A DNA stretch of 64,000 bases, from NCBI GenBank assembly GCA_016871675.1, contig VHCN01000004.1, positions 1 through 64,000 of the forward strand. The letters run 5' to 3'. Origin of the DNA: Verrucomicrobiota bacterium (lineage in GTDB: Bacteria > Verrucomicrobiota > Verrucomicrobiia > Limisphaerales > VHCN01). Numbering within the stretch: position 1 is the first letter of the stretch; each line of letters begins with the position of its first letter. This document shows positions 25,610 through 33,448 of this stretch, in pieces. A model generated the notes under the pieces. The model ran no database searches, had not been told where the DNA came from, and was given only the letters and a program-made list of their open reading frames with translations. Made by a program: the position numbers and the translations under genes.

Positions 25610-26824
25610 ATGACCTCCGAAGCCGCAACCACCCGCCGGCGCGCACTCCTCACCGCCGCCGCAGCCGCCGGCGGCGCCGCGCTCATGCGCGAACTTTCCC
25701 GCGCCGCCGACAATCCCGCCGCCGCCGTCGCCGACAAAGCCTCCGCCATCAAGATCACCAGGCTTCGGGCCGTGCCCGTCGGCGGCTCCATCTTCATCCG
25801 CATTGACACCAATCAAGGCGTCTACGGCTGGGGCGAAACCGCCGGCATCGAGGGCAAGGTCGGCGCCGCGCTCGCCAACTCGCTCTTCGAGTTGCTCGAC
25901 GGCGAGAACCCCACCCGCATCGAGCACCTCTGGCAGAAACTCTACCGCTCGCACCGCGACATCCGCGGCGGGCCCTTCATGGTCCACACCATCTCCGCGA
26001 TCGACATCGCGCTGTGGGACATCACGGGCAAACTCCTCGGCGTGCCCGTCTATCGCCTGCTCGGCGGGCCCACCCGCGACAAGATCCGCGTCTACTCCAC
26101 GCCCAAGGCGCAGAAAGTCCCGCCCCACGGCATCTACGAGCACAGCGGCGGCCCGGTGGACATCGAGCGCATGGTCAACGCCGTCGCCGAGGCCCGCAAA
26201 CGCGTCGGGCCCGATGGCACCGTGATGTTCGATGCCCACTGCGCCGTGCCGCCCGCCACGCTCATCCAGTTCGCCAACGCCATCAAACCCTACGACGTGC
26301 TCTTCATCGAGGAAGTCGCCGTGCCCGGGAACATCGAGGTCTTCAAACGCCTCAAGCAATCCATCCACGTCCCGCTGGCCACCGGCGAACGCGACCGCAC
26401 CATCTGGGAATTCATCCCCTACTTGCAGGAACGCTGCATCGACATCCTGCAACCCGACGTGACCCATTCCGGCGGCATCTCGCAGCTCAAGAAAATCGCC
26501 GCGCTCGCCGAGGCGTATCATGTGCCGCTCGCGCCGCACAACACCAACTCCCTGCTCGGCCTCGCCGCGGGACTGCACCTCGTCGCGAGCATCCCGCTCT
26601 TCCTCATCCACGAAGCCTACGGCTTCAACCCCAAGAACAAGGCCGGCCAGACCATCATCAAGGGCACGTGGGAAGTGGACAAGGACGGCTACGCGCCGCT
26701 CCCGCCCGGCCCCGGCATCGGCCTGGAGCCCGACGAGGCCGTGCTCGAGGAACTCTCGCGCGACACCAAGTTCAAGTGGCCCACCTACGGCCGCCTCAAG
26801 GACGGCAGCATCGCGGATTATTGA
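25610..26824 (+). CDS. Enolase-superfamily sugar-acid dehydratase, Tat-exported
   Basis: A 404-residue protein from ATG 25610, preceded by GGGAAG; a GTG at 25574 is the alternative. A twin-arginine-type leader (TTRRRALLTAAAAAGGAALM) is followed by the mandelate racemase/muconate lactonising fold: VYGWGETAGIEGKVG, DIALWDITGKLLGVPVYRLL, and the metal ligands in FDAHCAVP (near residue 208), LFIEEVAVPG (near 233) and LATGERDRT (near 258), then the general acid/base His in LAPHNTN (near 308). This set is that of the D-galactonate dehydratase-like group. Tat export of such an enzyme is common in Verrucomicrobiota. The exact acid sugar is not predictable. Confidence 0.88.
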   Translation: MTSEAATTRRRALLTAAAAAGGAALMRELSRAADNPAAAVADKASAIKITRLRAVPVGGSIFIRIDTNQGVYGWGETAGIEGKVGAALANSLFELLDGENPTRIEHLWQKLYRSHRDIRGGPFMVHTISAIDIALWDITGKLLGVPVYRLLGGPTRDKIRVYSTPKAQKVPPHGIYEHSGGPVDIERMVNAVAEARKRVGPDGTVMFDAHCAVPPATLIQFANAIKPYDVLFIEEVAVPGNIEVFKRLKQSIHVPLATGERDRTIWEFIPYLQERCIDILQPDVTHSGGISQLKKIAALAEAYHVPLAPHNTNSLLGLAAGLHLVASIPLFLIHEAYGFNPKNKAGQTIIKGTWEVDKDGYAPLPPGPGIGLEPDEAVLEELSRDTKFKWPTYGRLKDGSIADY

Positions 26825-26923
26825 GACGCGAAGGGGTGAAGCAACCGCGATGAAGTGGGCCCGGTGGACGGGTTCGCGTTCCGTCGATTTTCGATTTGGA
26901 ACTGCTCTCGCGACCGCGCAGGC

Positions 26924-28354
26924 TCACGCCAGCAACTTCTTCACCACGTTCCCGTGCACGTCGGTAAGGCGGAAGTCGCGGCCGTTGTAGCGGAAGGTGA
27001 GCTTCTCGTGGTCGAAGCCAAGCAGGTGCAGGAGCGTCGCGTGCAGGTCGTGGATGTGGACTTTGTCCTCGACGGCTCTTCCGCCGAGGTCGTCGGTTTT
27101 GCCGACAATGGTGCCAGCCTTGACGCCTGCGCCTGCGAGCCAGACGGAGAAGGCGCGGTGGTTGTGGTTGCGGCCGGGATTGCCCTGCGCGTTGCCGTCG
27201 GCGGCGGGTGTGCGGCCGAACTCGCCGCCCCAGACGATGAGCGTGTCGTTGAGCATTCCATTCTGCGCCATCTCGGTCAGCATCGCGGCGATGGGCGCGT
27301 CGCACTCGCCGGCCTTTTGCCGGAGCGCGGCGGCGATGTTGCTGTGGTGATCCCAGCCGCCGTGCCAGACTTGCACGAAGCGCACGCCCTTTTGCAGGAG
27401 GCGGCGCGCGATGAGGAGCTGCCGGCCGAAGGGGTTGTTCACGCCGTAGGCGTCGCGCACGGCTTGCGGCTCCTTGCTGATGTCGAACGCGTCCTGCGCC
27501 TCCATCTGCATCTGAAACGCGAGCTCGTAGGATTGCAGGCGCGCCTCGAGCTGGCCGTCTTTTCGGAGTTTCTGCGAGTTGAGTTCGTTGAGCTGGTGCA
27601 GCAGGTCGAGCTGGCGCCGCTGCTCGGGGATGGATGTGAAGTTGTTCTGGATGTTCTCAATGAGCCGCTCGACGCGCAGTTCGCGGGTGTTGACGGGCGT
27701 GCCCTGGAAGACACCGGGGAGGAACGCCGATCGGAGATTCTGCGCGTCCACGTTGCCGGGCGAAAGCGCGATGTAGCCAGGCAGGCTCAGGTTCTCGCTG
27801 CCGAGTCCATACACGACCCACGAGCCCACGCTCGGCCGCACGAAGCGCAACGAGCCGGTGTTCATGAAGATCGTCGCCTGATCGTGCGCGGGAATGTCCG
27901 TCATCATCGAGCGGATGATGGCAAGCTTGTCGGCGTGCTCGCCAAGGCGCGGGAAGACTTCGCTGATTTCGAGCCCGCTCTTGCCCTTCTTCTCGAACTT
28001 GAACGGCGAGGCGAATCCCGTGCCGCGCGCGTCGTCGGGCAGCGACCTGCCGTCGAACTCGGCGAGCCCGGGCTTCGGGTCGAACGTGTCGATGTGCGAC
28101 GGCGCGCCTTGCGCGAAGAGGTGGAGGATGCGCTTCGCCTTGGCGGGGAAATGCGGCTGCCTGGGCGCGAGCGGCGAATAACTGTTCGCAGCGGCGCCAC
28201 GGGCATCGCCACCGAGCAGGCCCATCGCGGAGAGCCCGAGCAGGCTCGTCATGCCGAAGCCCATGCCGGCGCGCTCGAGGAAGTCGCGGCGCGGGAGCGG
28301 CAGGCCGGGCCGTGCGGGGGACGGGGCGCGCGGCGGGAACATTGCGGGGCGCAT
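26924..28354 (-). CDS. DUF1501 protein, Tat signal
   Basis: A 476-residue protein from ATG 28354 (ATG 28342 also possible). The leader PLPRRDFLERAGMGFGMTSL is a twin-arginine signal. The body is the sulfatase/alkaline-phosphatase-like DUF1501 fold: RILHLFAQGAPSHIDTFDP, GSWVVYGLGSEN, FVQVWHGGWDHHSNI, LIVWGGEFGRTP and NHNHRAFSVWLAGAG. DUF1501 genes normally sit beside a DUF1549/DUF1553 cytochrome gene; here there is none, its neighbours being an enolase-family enzyme and a zinc-ribbon protein. No activity is established for the family; it is thought to act in the periplasm on polymers in PVC bacteria. Confidence 0.92.
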   Translation of the reverse strand: MRPAMFPPRAPSPARPGLPLPRRDFLERAGMGFGMTSLLGLSAMGLLGGDARGAAANSYSPLAPRQPHFPAKAKRILHLFAQGAPSHIDTFDPKPGLAEFDGRSLPDDARGTGFASPFKFEKKGKSGLEISEVFPRLGEHADKLAIIRSMMTDIPAHDQATIFMNTGSLRFVRPSVGSWVVYGLGSENLSLPGYIALSPGNVDAQNLRSAFLPGVFQGTPVNTRELRVERLIENIQNNFTSIPEQRRQLDLLHQLNELNSQKLRKDGQLEARLQSYELAFQMQMEAQDAFDISKEPQAVRDAYGVNNPFGRQLLIARRLLQKGVRFVQVWHGGWDHHSNIAAALRQKAGECDAPIAAMLTEMAQNGMLNDTLIVWGGEFGRTPAADGNAQGNPGRNHNHRAFSVWLAGAGVKAGTIVGKTDDLGGRAVEDKVHIHDLHATLLHLLGFDHEKLTFRYNGRDFRLTDVHGNVVKKLLA

Positions 28355-28378
28355 GGGAGTCGGCGTTTGCGTTGATGG

Positions 28379-28407
28379 AACGTGGCACAGCGCTGCGCGC
28401 GTGACAA
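28379..28407 (-). promoter_or_regulatory. Predicted promoter of the solitary DUF1501 gene
   Basis: Minus strand: TTGTCA (28407-28402), 17-bp spacer, CACGTT (28384-28379), 24 bases before ATG 28354. It lies just upstream of the zinc-ribbon gene's stop codon side, so DUF1501 has its own promoter. Confidence 0.45.
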
Positions 28408-28416
28408 GGCTCCCGC

Positions 28417-29139
28417 TCAGTTGTCCTCGGTGATCTTCGCGAGCTTCGCGCTTGTGGCCCGGCGCTCGACCACGAGCGCCCGGAAGCGCCACGTCGCGCG
28501 CGGTTCCATGGACGCCGTGTAATCGGTTGCGGTCCCGACCTTCGCGCCCGCTGCGTCAAGGAGGTCAAGCTCCACTCGCACACCGTATCGCAGGAGGTCG
28601 GATTCATTTTTCACCGTGCCCGTGGCGTAAACGAGCCTGCTGCCCTTCGCGCCTTTCGGTTCCTCGACAGACACGGAGTCGCCAGCCCGCAAGTCGGCGA
28701 TGGCCTTGGGCGGCTTCGCCTTCGGCGCAGGCGCGGGCGGTTTCGCCGGCTCGTCGGGCGACTTTGAATGGTGCGTCGCTGGCGGTTCCGCGCCCGGCAA
28801 TTCCGGCGGCGCTGATTGCTTCCGGTGTTTTGCCAATCCCGCCGCGACGGCGAGCGCCGCCAGCAGCGCCACGCAACACGCACCGGCGCCGACGACCACG
28901 GCCACGCTCCGGCGCGCGGCCCGTTTCGGCGGCGTGGCGTGGACCTTGGGCGGAGGGACGCTGGGCGGCTTCGACGGGGGCGTTTGCGGAATGGGAGGCG
29001 CCGCGAAGGCCGCGGGCAGGCGGACCTGGTTGCCGCACTTCGGGCAGTTCATCACGCCGCCCACGGTGTAATCCGGATACTCGATCGGCCCGCCGCACTT
29101 CGGGCAGCCGCAGCGGAGATATACCTTCGGGGAGGACAT
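28417..29139 (-). CDS. Zinc-ribbon, single-pass membrane protein with FxLYD-like domain
   Basis: A 240-residue protein. Residues 8-40 are a zinc ribbon with two CPKCG knuckles (CGCPKCGGPIEY and NCPKCGNQVRLP). A proline-rich linker leads to a membrane helix (SVAVVVGAGACCVALLAALA, residues 78-97), another Pro/Ala/Lys-rich linker, and a C-terminal beta-sandwich (ATGTVKNESDLLRYGVRVEL, then PRATWRFRALV), which resembles the FxLYD domain of PVC and Gram-positive membrane proteins. Cytoplasmic ribbon with external sandwich is the likely topology. Function unknown; similar zinc-ribbon heads are common in PVC membrane proteins, including the stator-like channel in this window. Confidence 0.75.
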   Translation of the reverse strand: MSSPKVYLRCGCPKCGGPIEYPDYTVGGVMNCPKCGNQVRLPAAFAAPPIPQTPPSKPPSVPPPKVHATPPKRAARRSVAVVVGAGACCVALLAALAVAAGLAKHRKQSAPPELPGAEPPATHHSKSPDEPAKPPAPAPKAKPPKAIADLRAGDSVSVEEPKGAKGSRLVYATGTVKNESDLLRYGVRVELDLLDAAGAKVGTATDYTASMEPRATWRFRALVVERRATSAKLAKITEDN

Positions 29140-29159
29140 GGCTCTGAGCGTCGGCCTGC

Positions 29160-29188
29160 AGGGTAGCAGGCCGCAGCCGGTGGCTCAA
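29160..29188 (-). promoter_or_regulatory. Predicted promoter of the zinc-ribbon membrane protein
   Basis: Minus strand: TTGAGC (29188-29183), 17-bp spacer, TACCCT (29165-29160), 20 bases before the start at 29139. Confidence 0.55.
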
Positions 29189-29265
29189 AAATTTTCCGGC
29201 TCAGACGGAGTATGTCCCAGCCCGCGGTGTAGGGTGTGGCGCAAAGAACAACTGAAAGGCAAACC

Positions 29266-29472
29266 ATGATCCCGCGCCACCAAATGGAACTCGTGTTCGA
29301 CAACAGCCACCTCCTGCCGAAGCCGGGGCACCGGGCGCGTCGGCTCCGGAGCGCCGCGTGGTGGTTTGAGCAGATGCACCGCGCCGTGGATCGCGCCACG
29401 CCGTGGGGCAAACCCGCATTCGTGCCGCGCCCGCATCAGGATTCCTTCAGCCTGCCGCCCGCGAACGAATGA
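29266..29472 (+). CDS. Small basic protein, probably lineage-specific
   Basis: A 68-residue protein from ATG 29266, with AAAGG ten bases upstream. The sequence opens MIPRHQMELVFDNSHLLPKP, then RRLRSAAWWFEQMHRAVD, and is rich in Arg and aromatic residues with no membrane segment. I recall similar short ORFs (ELxFDNSxLLP followed by a WWF helix) in other Verrucomicrobiota, but cannot verify that here. No function is known. It stands alone between divergent and convergent neighbours. A nucleic-acid-binding role would suit the charge; that is inference. Confidence 0.6.
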   Translation: MIPRHQMELVFDNSHLLPKPGHRARRLRSAAWWFEQMHRAVDRATPWGKPAFVPRPHQDSFSLPPANE

Positions 29473-29517
29473 CGCCACCCCGCGGCTCCGGTCCTCCACT
29501 CTGCGGCGCGCGTGGAG

Positions 29518-30012
29518 TCAGAATTGAAGCCGGGCGTCAGACTTGAGCAAGTCGTCCAGCGCGGGCCACCTGATGTGGTTCATCGAGGCGAAGGCGTTGA
29601 GGTAGGCGGCAACCACGGCGGGCGGGTGCTTCGCAAGCGCGGCCTCGACCGCGGCGCGCACCTTCGCGTCGTCCATCGTCTCGGGAAGATGCTCGACCGC
29701 GCCGTCCTTGTGGGTGATGCCGAGGGCGTCGAGGAACTCCCTGAGCAGTGCCGCCTGGCGTTTGAGCAGCCAGCCTTGGAGCAGCGCCTGCGCGGCGGCG
29801 TCGAGGGCGGGCTTGGCGAGCGAGGCGGTCATGGTCGGGTGCCGCTGCGTGCGCGCCTGTTGTTGCAGGAAGACCGGGCGCACCTTGCGCGCTTGTGCGA
29901 CAGCGGTGAGGGTGGCCTTGTAGAGCGGCTTGTCCTCGGCATAGGCGAATTCAAGGATTTCGCCGGACAACGCGGCGGGCATGAATCCAAACAGTTCGTG
30001 GGCGGTGAGCAT
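29518..30012 (-). CDS. Conserved-looking hypothetical protein
   Basis: A 164-residue product from ATG 30012, opening MLTAHELFGFMPAALSGEIL. It is predicted to be entirely helical and soluble, with FAYAEDKPLYKATLTAVAQA and a middle segment LLQGWLLKRQAALLREFLDA, ending NAFASMNHIRWPALDDLL. I recognise no family. Coding is supported by strong third-position G/C bias and clean domain-like composition. It diverges from the aminopeptidase gene, with 122 bp between the starts. Possibly a lineage-restricted protein. Confidence 0.65.
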   Translation of the reverse strand: MLTAHELFGFMPAALSGEILEFAYAEDKPLYKATLTAVAQARKVRPVFLQQQARTQRHPTMTASLAKPALDAAAQALLQGWLLKRQAALLREFLDALGITHKDGAVEHLPETMDDAKVRAAVEAALAKHPPAVVAAYLNAFASMNHIRWPALDDLLKSDARLQF

Positions 30013-30134
30013 GGTGGTTGAACCAACGGCGCGCGAGTGTAAGGACGGCCCGCGGATTGGCAAGGTGCATGCGCGGCGACGGGGGTGCGCCGGGGCTCGA
30101 CTTTCACGGTTCGGCCGGTAACGTCGCCGCACCT

Positions 30135-31244
30135 ATGACTGACCCACGGTTCACGAAACTCGCCAGCCTCCTTGTCAATTACTCGACCAAGCTCCGCAAG
30201 GGCGACGTCGTGTTGCTCGACATGATCGACGTGCCGGATGAGTTCAGCGTCGAGTTGATCCGCGCGGCGCGTGCCGCGGGCGCGATTCCGCTGGTCGAAG
30301 CGCGCCACACGCGCCTCATCCGCGAGATGCAGCGCGAAACCGACGAGGCGCACGCCACGATCGTCCGCGACATCGAGTTGTTCCGGATGAAGCGCTGCCA
30401 GTCCTACATCGCCATCCGAGGCTCGAACAACGCGAGCGAAACCTCCGACGTGCCCAGCTCCAAGCTCCAGCTCTACGCGCGCACACTCCGCCCCGTGCTG
30501 AACTATCGCGTCAACGAAACCCGCTGGTGCGTGTTGCGCTGGCCGTCGCCGAGCATGGCGCAGAGCGCGAACATGAGCACGGAGGCCTTCGAGAATCTCT
30601 ACTTCGACGTCTGCACCATGGACTACGCGAAGATGGCCCGCGCACAAGTGCCCCTGTGGAAGCGCATGAAACGCGCCGACCGCGTGCACCTCAAGGCGCC
30701 GGGCACCGACCTGACCTTCAGCATCAAGCGTATCGGCGCGCAGATGTGCAAGGGCGACCGCAACATCCCCGACGGCGAAGTCTTCTCCTGCCCCGTGAAA
30801 ACCAGTGTGAACGGCACGATTCAGTTCAACACGCCCACCCTTTACAGCGGGACGAAGTTTGAAAATGTGCGGCTCGAGTTCAAGGACGGCAGGATCGTCA
30901 ACGCCACCTCGAGCAACACGAAAAAGCTCAACGAGATTCTCGACACCGACGCGGGCGCGCGCTACGTGGGCGAATTCAGCCTCGGCTTCAATCCGCACAT
31001 CCTCTCGCCGATGTGCGACATCCTCTTCGACGAGAAGATCGCCGGCTCACTGCACTTCACGCCCGGCCAGGCCTATGAAGAGTGCGACAACGGCAACCGC
31101 AGCGCCGTCCACTGGGACATGGTGCTCATCCAGCGGCCCGAGTGGGGCGGCGGTGAGGTGTGGTTCGACGGCGAACTCATCCGCAAGGACGGCCTGTTCC
31201 TGCCCAAGGACCTTCAACCGTTGAATCCAAAGAATCTGAAGTAG
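30135..31244 (+). CDS. Aminopeptidase, M29 (AmpS/PepS) family
   Basis: A 369-residue protein from ATG 30135, where the family N-terminus begins (FTKLASLLVNYSTKLRKGDV). It shows the M29 core: IPLVEARHTRL, VPLWKRMKRADRVHLKAPGT, then the metal-binding C-terminal domain with GARYVGEFSLGFNP (Glu near residue 278), SLHFTPGQAYEECDNGNR (His) and SAVHWDMVLIQ (His and Asp). M29 enzymes are cobalt- or zinc-dependent cytoplasmic aminopeptidases with broad specificity. It is a single gene with a short predicted leader. Confidence 0.93.
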   Translation: MTDPRFTKLASLLVNYSTKLRKGDVVLLDMIDVPDEFSVELIRAARAAGAIPLVEARHTRLIREMQRETDEAHATIVRDIELFRMKRCQSYIAIRGSNNASETSDVPSSKLQLYARTLRPVLNYRVNETRWCVLRWPSPSMAQSANMSTEAFENLYFDVCTMDYAKMARAQVPLWKRMKRADRVHLKAPGTDLTFSIKRIGAQMCKGDRNIPDGEVFSCPVKTSVNGTIQFNTPTLYSGTKFENVRLEFKDGRIVNATSSNTKKLNEILDTDAGARYVGEFSLGFNPHILSPMCDILFDEKIAGSLHFTPGQAYEECDNGNRSAVHWDMVLIQRPEWGGGEVWFDGELIRKDGLFLPKDLQPLNPKNLK

Positions 31245-31269
31245 CGGCCGCGCGTCGCCGAATGGCGGC

Positions 31270-31298
31270 TTGACACGCCCCCCACCCGTACGCACGGT
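31270..31298 (+). promoter_or_regulatory. Predicted promoter of the pseudopilin-sialidase pair
   Basis: TTGACA (31270-31275), 17-bp spacer, CACGGT (31293-31298), 17 bases before ATG 31316. Confidence 0.6.
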
Positions 31299-31315
31299 GG
31301 AAATGCCCCAAGACC

Positions 31316-32110
31316 ATGAAAGCGCCTTCGTGCCGTCACTCCCTGCGGGCTGGCTTCACTCTCATCGAACTGCTCGTCGTCATCGCCATCATCGAGATCC
31401 TCGCAGCGATGCTGCTGCCCGCCCTGAGCAAGGCCAAGGCGAAGGCCGCGCAAGCCAAGTGCATGTCCAACATGCGAAACTGGGCGTTCGCCAACCAGAT
31501 GTATGCGGACGATTACGACAATTGCCTGCCGCCCTTCGGTTACGATTCGAACGACTACACCAAACCCTTCTGGCACATGGGCCTTGCGCCCTACGTCGCG
31601 CGGCAGACCCAAATGGGCGTGCTCTTCAGCAGCACCGAGGTCTACACAAACGACCTGCGCCGCTGTCCCGGAGGCAGCTTCGGCAACGCGCCGCTTTCGA
31701 ACGTGTCCGGCCCGAACAACTGGAATTGCTGGATCGGCACCAACTTCGGCCGCTTCGGCAATCCGCTCAGCGGCCCCTACTACTACATCAACACCACGCG
31801 CCCGCTCCGCCTCGAGACCATCAACAAACCCGCCGACGCGATGACCTTCACCGACACCATCACGCACTACGTTTACTCGCCGGTGGACACGCAGTATTTC
31901 TTCACGCTCGACCTCGATCGCAACGGGCGCCTCGACACCATGCCCCAGTATCCGAACGTCGCCTACAACCACGCGCGCCCGACCGTCCACAACAACGGCG
32001 CCAACGTCACCCTCCTCGACAGCCACGTCGAGCGTGTGGACTTCCCGAAGCTGTGGGACATCGGCGCGAACAATCGCGTGACACACTCCTTCTGGTATTT
32101 GCTCGATTGA
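31316..32110 (+). CDS. Pseudopilin-like protein
   Basis: A 264-residue protein: [20 protein letters not shown] (cleavage after Gly13, Glu at +5), then [18 protein letters not shown] and a C-terminal beta-rich domain with [20 protein letters not shown] near the end, a variant of the H-X9-DG ending in which Ser replaces Gly (His, nine residues, Asp-Ser). The middle carries several Trp/Tyr and Cys (RRCPGG, NCWIGT). It is followed after 8 bp by a sialidase gene, so the pair is probably one transcript. A surface or periplasmic anchoring role in glycan use is possible but unproven. Confidence 0.9.
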   Translation: MKAPSCRHSLRAGFTLIELLVVIAIIEILAAMLLPALSKAKAKAAQAKCMSNMRNWAFANQMYADDYDNCLPPFGYDSNDYTKPFWHMGLAPYVARQTQMGVLFSSTEVYTNDLRRCPGGSFGNAPLSNVSGPNNWNCWIGTNFGRFGNPLSGPYYYINTTRPLRLETINKPADAMTFTDTITHYVYSPVDTQYFFTLDLDRNGRLDTMPQYPNVAYNHARPTVHNNGANVTLLDSHVERVDFPKLWDIGANNRVTHSFWYLLD

Positions 32111-32118
32111 ACCGCCCC

Positions 32119-33240
32119 GTGAAAGCCGGCCGCGCCGCCCTGTTCGCTGCACTCGCTGCGCTTCCCGCAGCCGCCCTCGCCGCCACGCCCGCCTCGCCCG
32201 GACAGACCACTCTCTGGACGGCAGGCCTCGACGGCTACCACACTTATCGCATCCCCGCGCTGCTCGTGACCGCGAGGGGCTCTGTGCTCGCCTTTTGCGA
32301 AGGCCGCAAGACCGGCTCCGGCGACCATGGCGACGTGGACCTTCTCATCAAACGCAGCACCGACGGTGGACACACGTGGTCTCCGCACAGCATCGTGCAA
32401 GAGGAAGGCGCCGACGCCCAAATCACCATCGGCAATCCGTGCCCCGTCGAAGACGCGAAGACCGGCACACTCTGGCTGCCGTTTACACGCGACAACAAAG
32501 CCGTGTTCGTCACCTCCAGCACTGACGACGGCAAGACGTGGTCCGCGCCTCGCGACCTGAGCGCGGCCACGATGAAGCCCGGCTGGACATGGGTCGCCAC
32601 CGGACCCGGCACCGGCATCCAACTCACGCGCGGTCAACATCGCGGCCGGCTCGTCATCCCGTGCGACCACAAACGAACCCTTGCCGGCGGCGCACAGGAG
32701 ATGAACTCGCACATGATGTTCAGCGACGACGGCGGCAAGTCATGGCAACTCAGCGCCCCGATCCAGACCGGCGGCAACGAGTGCCAGATCATCGAGCGCA
32801 CCGACAGCTCGCTGCTCGTCAACGCCCGGATGCAAGGCGACTGGCAGGGCTCGCGCGGCGTGGCGACCAGCGCGGACGGCGGCTCCACTTGGAGCGCCCT
32901 CACGCACGACAAACAGCTCCCATGCCCCAAGTGCCAGGCCAGCATGATCCGCCTCGACGACCAACATCTGCTCTTCAGCAACCCACATCCGCCCGGGCCC
33001 AAGGACGGCAAACCCAGCGGCGCACGCGTGCGAATGACCGTCCGCGCCAGCACCGACGACGGCAAATCATGGCCCTTCGCACGCGAGCTGACCTCCGGTC
33101 CATCCGCCTATTCGACCTTGGCACGGCTCCCCGATGGCACCGTGCTTTGCCTCTACGAAACCGGCGCGCAACGCCCCTATGAAACGTTGCGACTCGCGCG
33201 CTTCAACCTCGAATGGCTCAAGGAATCCCAGCAGAAGTGA
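32119..33240 (+). CDS. Exported sialidase (exo-alpha-sialidase, BNR/Asp-box propeller)
   Basis: A 373-residue product from GTG 32119, which gives a clean signal peptide (KAGRAALFAALAALPAAALA); TTG 32107 overlapping the previous stop is an alternative. The six-blade propeller has the N-terminal YRIPALLV motif (first catalytic Arg) and five Asp boxes: STDGGHTWS, STDDGKTWS, SDDGGKSWQ, SADGGSTWS, STDDGKSWP. Further catalytic-site stretches include GNECQIIERTD and the Tyr/Glu region near ALYETGAQRPYETLR-like end. It cleaves terminal sialic acids or related sugars outside the cytoplasm. Proteins of this group in PVC genomes may instead act on other glycans. Confidence 0.88.
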   Translation: MKAGRAALFAALAALPAAALAATPASPGQTTLWTAGLDGYHTYRIPALLVTARGSVLAFCEGRKTGSGDHGDVDLLIKRSTDGGHTWSPHSIVQEEGADAQITIGNPCPVEDAKTGTLWLPFTRDNKAVFVTSSTDDGKTWSAPRDLSAATMKPGWTWVATGPGTGIQLTRGQHRGRLVIPCDHKRTLAGGAQEMNSHMMFSDDGGKSWQLSAPIQTGGNECQIIERTDSSLLVNARMQGDWQGSRGVATSADGGSTWSALTHDKQLPCPKCQASMIRLDDQHLLFSNPHPPGPKDGKPSGARVRMTVRASTDDGKSWPFARELTSGPSAYSTLARLPDGTVLCLYETGAQRPYETLRLARFNLEWLKESQQK

Positions 33241-33313
33241 TATCCGCGCGGGCAACCCGCGCTGCAGGCTTCCCAATCGGCGCGCGTTCGACTTCAATGC
33301 CGCCGCAGTGGCC

Positions 33314-33390
33314 GCGCTGGTAGCTCAATTGGATAGAGCTTCTGACTTCGGATCAGAAGGTTGCAGGTTCGAGTCCTGCCCGGCGCGCCA
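33314..33390 (+). tRNA. tRNA-Arg, anticodon TCG
   Basis: A complete 77-nt cloverleaf. Acceptor stem GCGCTGG pairs with CCGGCGC (one G-T pair); D arm GCTC/GAGC; anticodon stem TCTGA/TCAGA around loop CTTCGGA, giving anticodon TCG (CGA/CGN codons); T arm GCAGG/CCTGC around TTCGAGT. The CCA end is encoded (33388-33390). Confidence 0.95.
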
Positions 33391-33448
33391 TACTTGACTC
33401 CCACGAGGACGATGGACTGCCGTTGCTTGACGCCGCCGACGCCTTCGC

